From Plantago elongata (taxonomy: Eukaryota > Streptophyta > Magnoliopsida > Lamiales > Plantaginaceae), in the NCBI GenBank assembly GCA_036897095.1, contig JAYMSP010000193.1, positions 1 to 64,000 on the forward strand: 64,000 nt of DNA, in the 5' to 3' direction. Under the pieces are notes generated by a model that worked only from the letters and a program-made list of their open reading frames with translations, was not told the DNA's origin and ran no database searches. Both the position numbers and the translations under genes were made by a program. Positions 60,405 to 64,000 of this stretch are shown piece by piece; positions within the stretch are counted from its first letter, which is position 1; every line of letters begins with the position of its first letter.

Positions 60405-61166
60405 CACGCAAGCAAAGAACGGCCAGTTCTCTTGGACCGATTCCAGTGGCAGAAGAACAAGTTTGAAGTGATTTGACGATGTGAATGAATTTGTAGCTGC
60501 CAAAGCGGATGATTGTGATCCATACTGCAATCTAAGCCAGTTGAATATGATTCCAGAAGATTAATCTGTATAGGTAATGATTGAAGCATTAGCTCGATTG
60601 ATCATTTGATAAACAGTAGGAGGTTTAGATCTTTCAGGAATGATGAAAAATGTTGTGCTGGAGACGTACAGATAGATTAGGGTTCATGTATATTGCTTTG
60701 TAACTAGTTATAGACTTATAGAGGTGAGTATGTAAAAGACCATGTTGTAAACCTTTTATTGTGATTTTATCACCCAAAGTATCTCCTTGACGCTTACAGC
60801 TTTCATCTGTTTAACTGGTAAATCTCGAAAGTAGAGAAATTTGTTCATCGGTGGCTTCCATGGATAAACCAGAGCTTGCTTCTCTTAAACCGAGCAGAGC
60901 TCACTGATGTTCATGGAACAATCCATCCATATATAACCTAAGAAAAATAAAATTTGAATTTGAAATTTGTTTTCTCCTTTGATTTCTTATTTGCAACGTT
61001 ATGGATCTTTCATCTTTCATTGACAATATTTCGGGGTTGATTTGTGGTGATGGTTTGTTCATGGTGATGTGGGATTGAAGACCATATATGATCTTTTTAC
61101 AGTTTTAATAGATCTGTAAATATTTAGAATATAGTTCTTGTTTTCGTTTAAAACAAGTTTGAACTA
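60405..61166. other. 3' flank of the disordered-protein gene
   Basis: Contains the probable 3' untranslated region (to about 60.77 kb) and then AT-rich sequence up to the solo LTR. No gene is seen. Confidence 0.4.
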
Positions 61167-61853
61167 TGTTAGATACTGAATAGATCTGGCTACAAATCAG
61201 CCAATCAATCCAAATATCGTGCGGTATAATACTTAGAACATTAAAGAGTTATTTTAAATAACAGATCTACACGATCACAATGCTAAAGAGCACAAATAAC
61301 CCTATATCTTTAGACAGAGTAGATCGGCTAGCACACAAGGAGGATACATAACCACCTATTCATAGACTTTCCGCAACCAAAAAGACGCATAATCTCTACA
61401 AATAACCCTATATCTCTAGACGGACTAGATCAGCTAGCACACAAGTATACATAACCACCTATCCATGAGACTTTCCGCAACCAAAGAGACGCCTAGTCTC
61501 TAGGATTTATTCCTGGTTACACATACCTCCTCAAGTTATCTGCCGAAACACTCTGTTCCACTCATAAACTCATCTTCACATTTATTAAGCTCAGAAGGGG
61601 TTGATGTATTTATAAACTCTACAGCTACTATGGGTTTGACCCATTAAAAATTACCTAATCAGATACTCTACTTAGCTAGCAAGAATTAACATCTACTAAT
61701 TATTTTTCCTAACAAGTATACTTAACCTCCAAGAAAGAATCTACTAATATGATATTTAGCTATTAAATATACCACGGACTACGATTCATGGCCAACTAAC
61801 TAATTAAGTTAAATACATAATAAAGTACAGATACGAAGACGTGGGTCCTAACA
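61167..61853 (-). mobile_element. solo LTR (LTR retrotransposon fossil)
   Basis: A 687-bp segment with perfect 6-bp terminal inverted repeats TGTTAG...CTAACA. It is flanked by AACTA (61162-61166) and AACTG (61854-61858), a 5-bp target-site duplication with one mismatch. A TTTATAAATAC promoter-like sequence on the minus strand (about 61609-61620) suggests that orientation. No internal domain or partner LTR is present, so it is a solo LTR left by recombination. Size and ends fit Ty1/copia but do not prove it. The diverged TSD suggests moderate age. Confidence 0.65.
61293..61503. repeat. 106-bp tandem duplication inside the solo LTR
   Basis: CAAATAACCCTATATCT at 61293 and 61399 begins two copies. 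Both contain TAGACGGA(C)TAGATC.GCTAGCACACAAG, ATACATAACCACCTAT.CAT, GACTTTCCGCAACCAAA and GAGACGC..A.TCTCTA. About 10-15% differences separate them. Confidence 0.85.
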
Positions 61854-61858
61854 AACTG

Positions 61859-62577
61859 GTTTGGCTTATGTAAAAATACTGCTGCAACATCTTACTTTAA
61901 TTTCTTGGTTAGAGACTCCTAGAAATCTTGTGACAAGTTCATAAAATTTAGGCTGAATTATTAATTCAGTCTCTTCATAAGTACTTATTTCGTCGCATCA
62001 GATTTCTTATGATCTGTCATTTCTGTCCCATGTCCTTAATTATTTGAGAGTTCATTGATTTGCCAAGGTTTTTGGCTAATTTCCCAGATTAAGTTTATAA
62101 TTCTGGATTGAGAAAACGTTATAGTATATCTCATAACATGATAGTTAATTCTACAGGATGAGTGCTACAGAACTACCTTTTGTTATGATTTGACATAACT
62201 ATCTAGATCTAGCTTCTTAATTTTAAAACCTAATTACAGAATTTGATCATATATGATGTATTGCAACTAGATTGCTTTCTTTTTCATTACATTGAGCTGG
62301 ATTTAGATTGCTTGCATTTGCATGTATGACTATTGCAACTAGAGATCATCAATCATTGAGTATCTATATGGGACCAATTACCTTAATAATTCCACAATTC
62401 CCAGGTTTCAGGTAACTCAGTTCCCTTTAACTTGGTTTCATAACCAACTTTGTTTACACTTTATTAACTAACAACCTCTATATAAACACCAGCAAACTTC
62501 CACCATTTCACCATAAACCTCACCTGACTATCAATTCATATTTCACAACCATTCAATATATATACTACTTGCATACA
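61859..62577. promoter_or_regulatory. upstream region of the mannanase gene
   Basis: About 700 bp of AT-rich sequence. A TATA box, CTATATAAAC, at about 62477-62486 lies 90-100 bp before the ATG, giving a leader of about 65 bp. No gene is recognised elsewhere in it. Confidence 0.5.
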
Positions 62578-64000
62578 ATGGCCAGTTGGTTCATGAGTAC
62601 AAGAACATCTTTACAAATTTTCCTAATACTCACCCTGTCATTATTTGAGCCAAGATCAGTGACTAGTTTTGAGTCATTTGTTCAAACAAGAGGAACACAG
62701 TTTATTGTGGACAATGCTCCATTTCTCTTTAATGGATTCAACTCATACTGGATGATTAATGTTGCTTCTCAACCATCAGAAAGGTACAAGGTTTCCAATG
62801 TGCTTCGTGAAGCTGTCACTTCTGGCCTCACTGTTTGTCGAACATGGGCGTTTAGTGATGGTGGTAAACAAGCTCTCCAGATATCACCTGGTGTCTATGA
62901 TGAGAATGTCTTTCAGGTACTATTCATATCAAGAATCAGTGTGCATGTATTTATATGGCAAGCGATATATTACTAATAAGAATTGAATTGAATATACTTG
63001 TTTCAGGCACTTGATTTTGTGGTAGCAGAGGCATCTAAGTACAAAGTTCACTTGATTTTAAGTTTAGTGAATAATTATCAAGATTTTGGAGGCAGGCCTC
63101 AATACGTGAACTGGGCTCGAAATGCTGGTGTTCAGATAAACAACGATGACGATTTCTACACCAATGAAGTTGTCAAAGGTTACTATAAGAATCATGTTCA
63201 GGTAATTCCAGCTTTACATAATTTCTAAACCAAATCAAGAAACCAAGAATTGATAGCTTCTTACGAAATTTAATTGACAAATGATATTCAACTACAGAGA
63301 GTGCTGACAAGAATCAACACAATCACCGGGATTGCCTACAAAGATGATCCAGCAATCATGGCTTGGGAACTTATCAATGAACCTCGTTGCCAAGTCGACT
63401 ACTCTGGCAACATACTCAATGTGCGTGACCACTTACTATACCATTTAACGTAATGTTTGTCTTTGTCATTTTCAATAATTTATGCATACATGTGCTCACT
63501 CCAACTGCAGAGTTGGGTGCAAGAGATGGCGAGCTATGTGAAATCGATAGACAGCAAACACTTACTTGAGGTGGGCATGGAAGGATTCTATGGAGACTCA
63601 ATCGCGGACAGGAAAAGGTTCAATCCAGGTTATCAAGTGGGAACAGATTTTATCAGCAACAATCTTGTCAAGGAGATCGATTTCACCACCATCCATGCAT
63701 ATCCAGATGTTTGGCTATCAGGGCAGAGTGATGGGGCACAGATGACATTCATGTGGAATTGGATGGCACAACACTTGAGAGATTCCAGGACCATTTTAAA
63801 GAAACCAATGATTTTCACTGAGTTTGGCAAGTCAAGCAAAGATCCCGGATTCAGTATAGAAGGACGAGATTTGTTCATGAATACTGTTTATGCTAATATT
63901 TATACTTACGCGAGAAGTACTAGAGGAGGGCTCGGAGGAGGTTTGGTGTGGCAAATCCTGGCTGAAGGAATGGAATCTTATTACGATGGGTATGACATTG
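62578..64000 (+). CDS. MAN: endo-1,4-beta-mannosidase (GH5_7), partial at window end
   Basis: Four coding exons are visible: 62578-62916, 63007-63201, 63298-63420 and 63511 to the edge, about 382 residues so far, all in phase. The enzyme cleaves internal beta-1,4-mannosyl bonds of cell-wall mannans and galactoglucomannans, acting in seed germination, growth and fruit softening. A signal peptide (about residues 1-31, [13 protein letters not shown]) indicates secretion to the apoplast. GH5 landmarks are [38 protein letters not shown], the acid/base Glu206 in [19 protein letters not shown], and the nucleophile Glu323 in [10 protein letters not shown]. The start is the ATG preceded by a TATA box at the right distance. 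The C-terminal part lies beyond 64000. Which MAN paralogue this is cannot be told. Confidence 0.93.

Noticed and set aside
1-64000. CRISPR arrays, operons, prophage or bacterial defence systems
   Set aside because: The sequence is plant nuclear DNA with spliced genes. The only direct-repeat arrays are minisatellite or microsatellite type, without unique spacers.

Overview
This 64 kb window is nuclear DNA of a flowering plant, almost certainly a core eudicot. Supporting features are chloroplast- and cell-wall-related genes with many short exons, consistent GT..AG introns, AT-rich intergenic DNA, TCP/site II promoter motifs, and plant repeat families (Tourist-like and Stowaway-like MITEs, a tRNA-derived SINE, a solo LTR). 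I cannot name the species. Several sequences look asterid-like, but that is only an impression.

Layout: (1) 0.6-1.1 kb, NIP7 (60S ribosome biogenesis, +). (2) 2.4-5.3 kb, NPC1-type non-specific phospholipase C (-). (3) 6.9-8.5 kb, FQR1-type NAD(P)H:quinone reductase (-). (4) 9.2-15.1 kb, anthranilate synthase alpha subunit, 11 exons (-). (5) 16.1-17.1 kb, a foldback element whose interior is a 20-bp minisatellite. (6) 17.6-20.1 kb, a plastid-type TPR protein (-). (7) 20.5-28.5 kb, a gene-poor AT-rich block with SINE and MITE relics. (8) 28.6-33.3 kb, PHT4;1-type plastid phosphate transporter, 10 exons (+). (9) 34.3-35.9 kb, CYP86A fatty-acid omega-hydroxylase, single exon (-). (10) 36-44.7 kb, mostly repeats plus one small uncharacterised gene at 40.2-40.6 kb (-). 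(11) 44.8-45.6 kb, chloroplast ribosomal protein L4 (+), followed by a degenerate tandem repeat that begins in its last codons. (12) 47.8-53.0 kb, FTSH7/9-type chloroplast protease, 13 exons (-). (13) 53-55.9 kb, transposon debris. (14) 56.0-60.4 kb, a large acidic, disordered membrane-anchored protein (+). (15) 61.2-61.9 kb, a solo LTR. (16) 62.6 kb to the window end, an endo-beta-mannanase cut off by the edge (+).

The genes are independently transcribed and do not form a pathway. Their linkage looks ancestral: from memory, orthologues of ASA, the TPR protein, PHT4;1 and the disordered protein sit together near At2g29620-At2g29690. NPC1, the TPR protein, RPL4 and the same disordered protein recur near At1g07230-At1g07330. 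The window therefore resembles an unfractionated version of a segment that Arabidopsis carries in duplicate.

No CRISPR, operon or defence-island-like system is present. The least expected structures are the foldback element with its minisatellite core, the tandem repeat fused to the RPL4 stop codon, a fused NPC1 intron/exon relic beside its parent gene, a TAA microsatellite touching a splice donor, and a short SINE family with target-site duplications.
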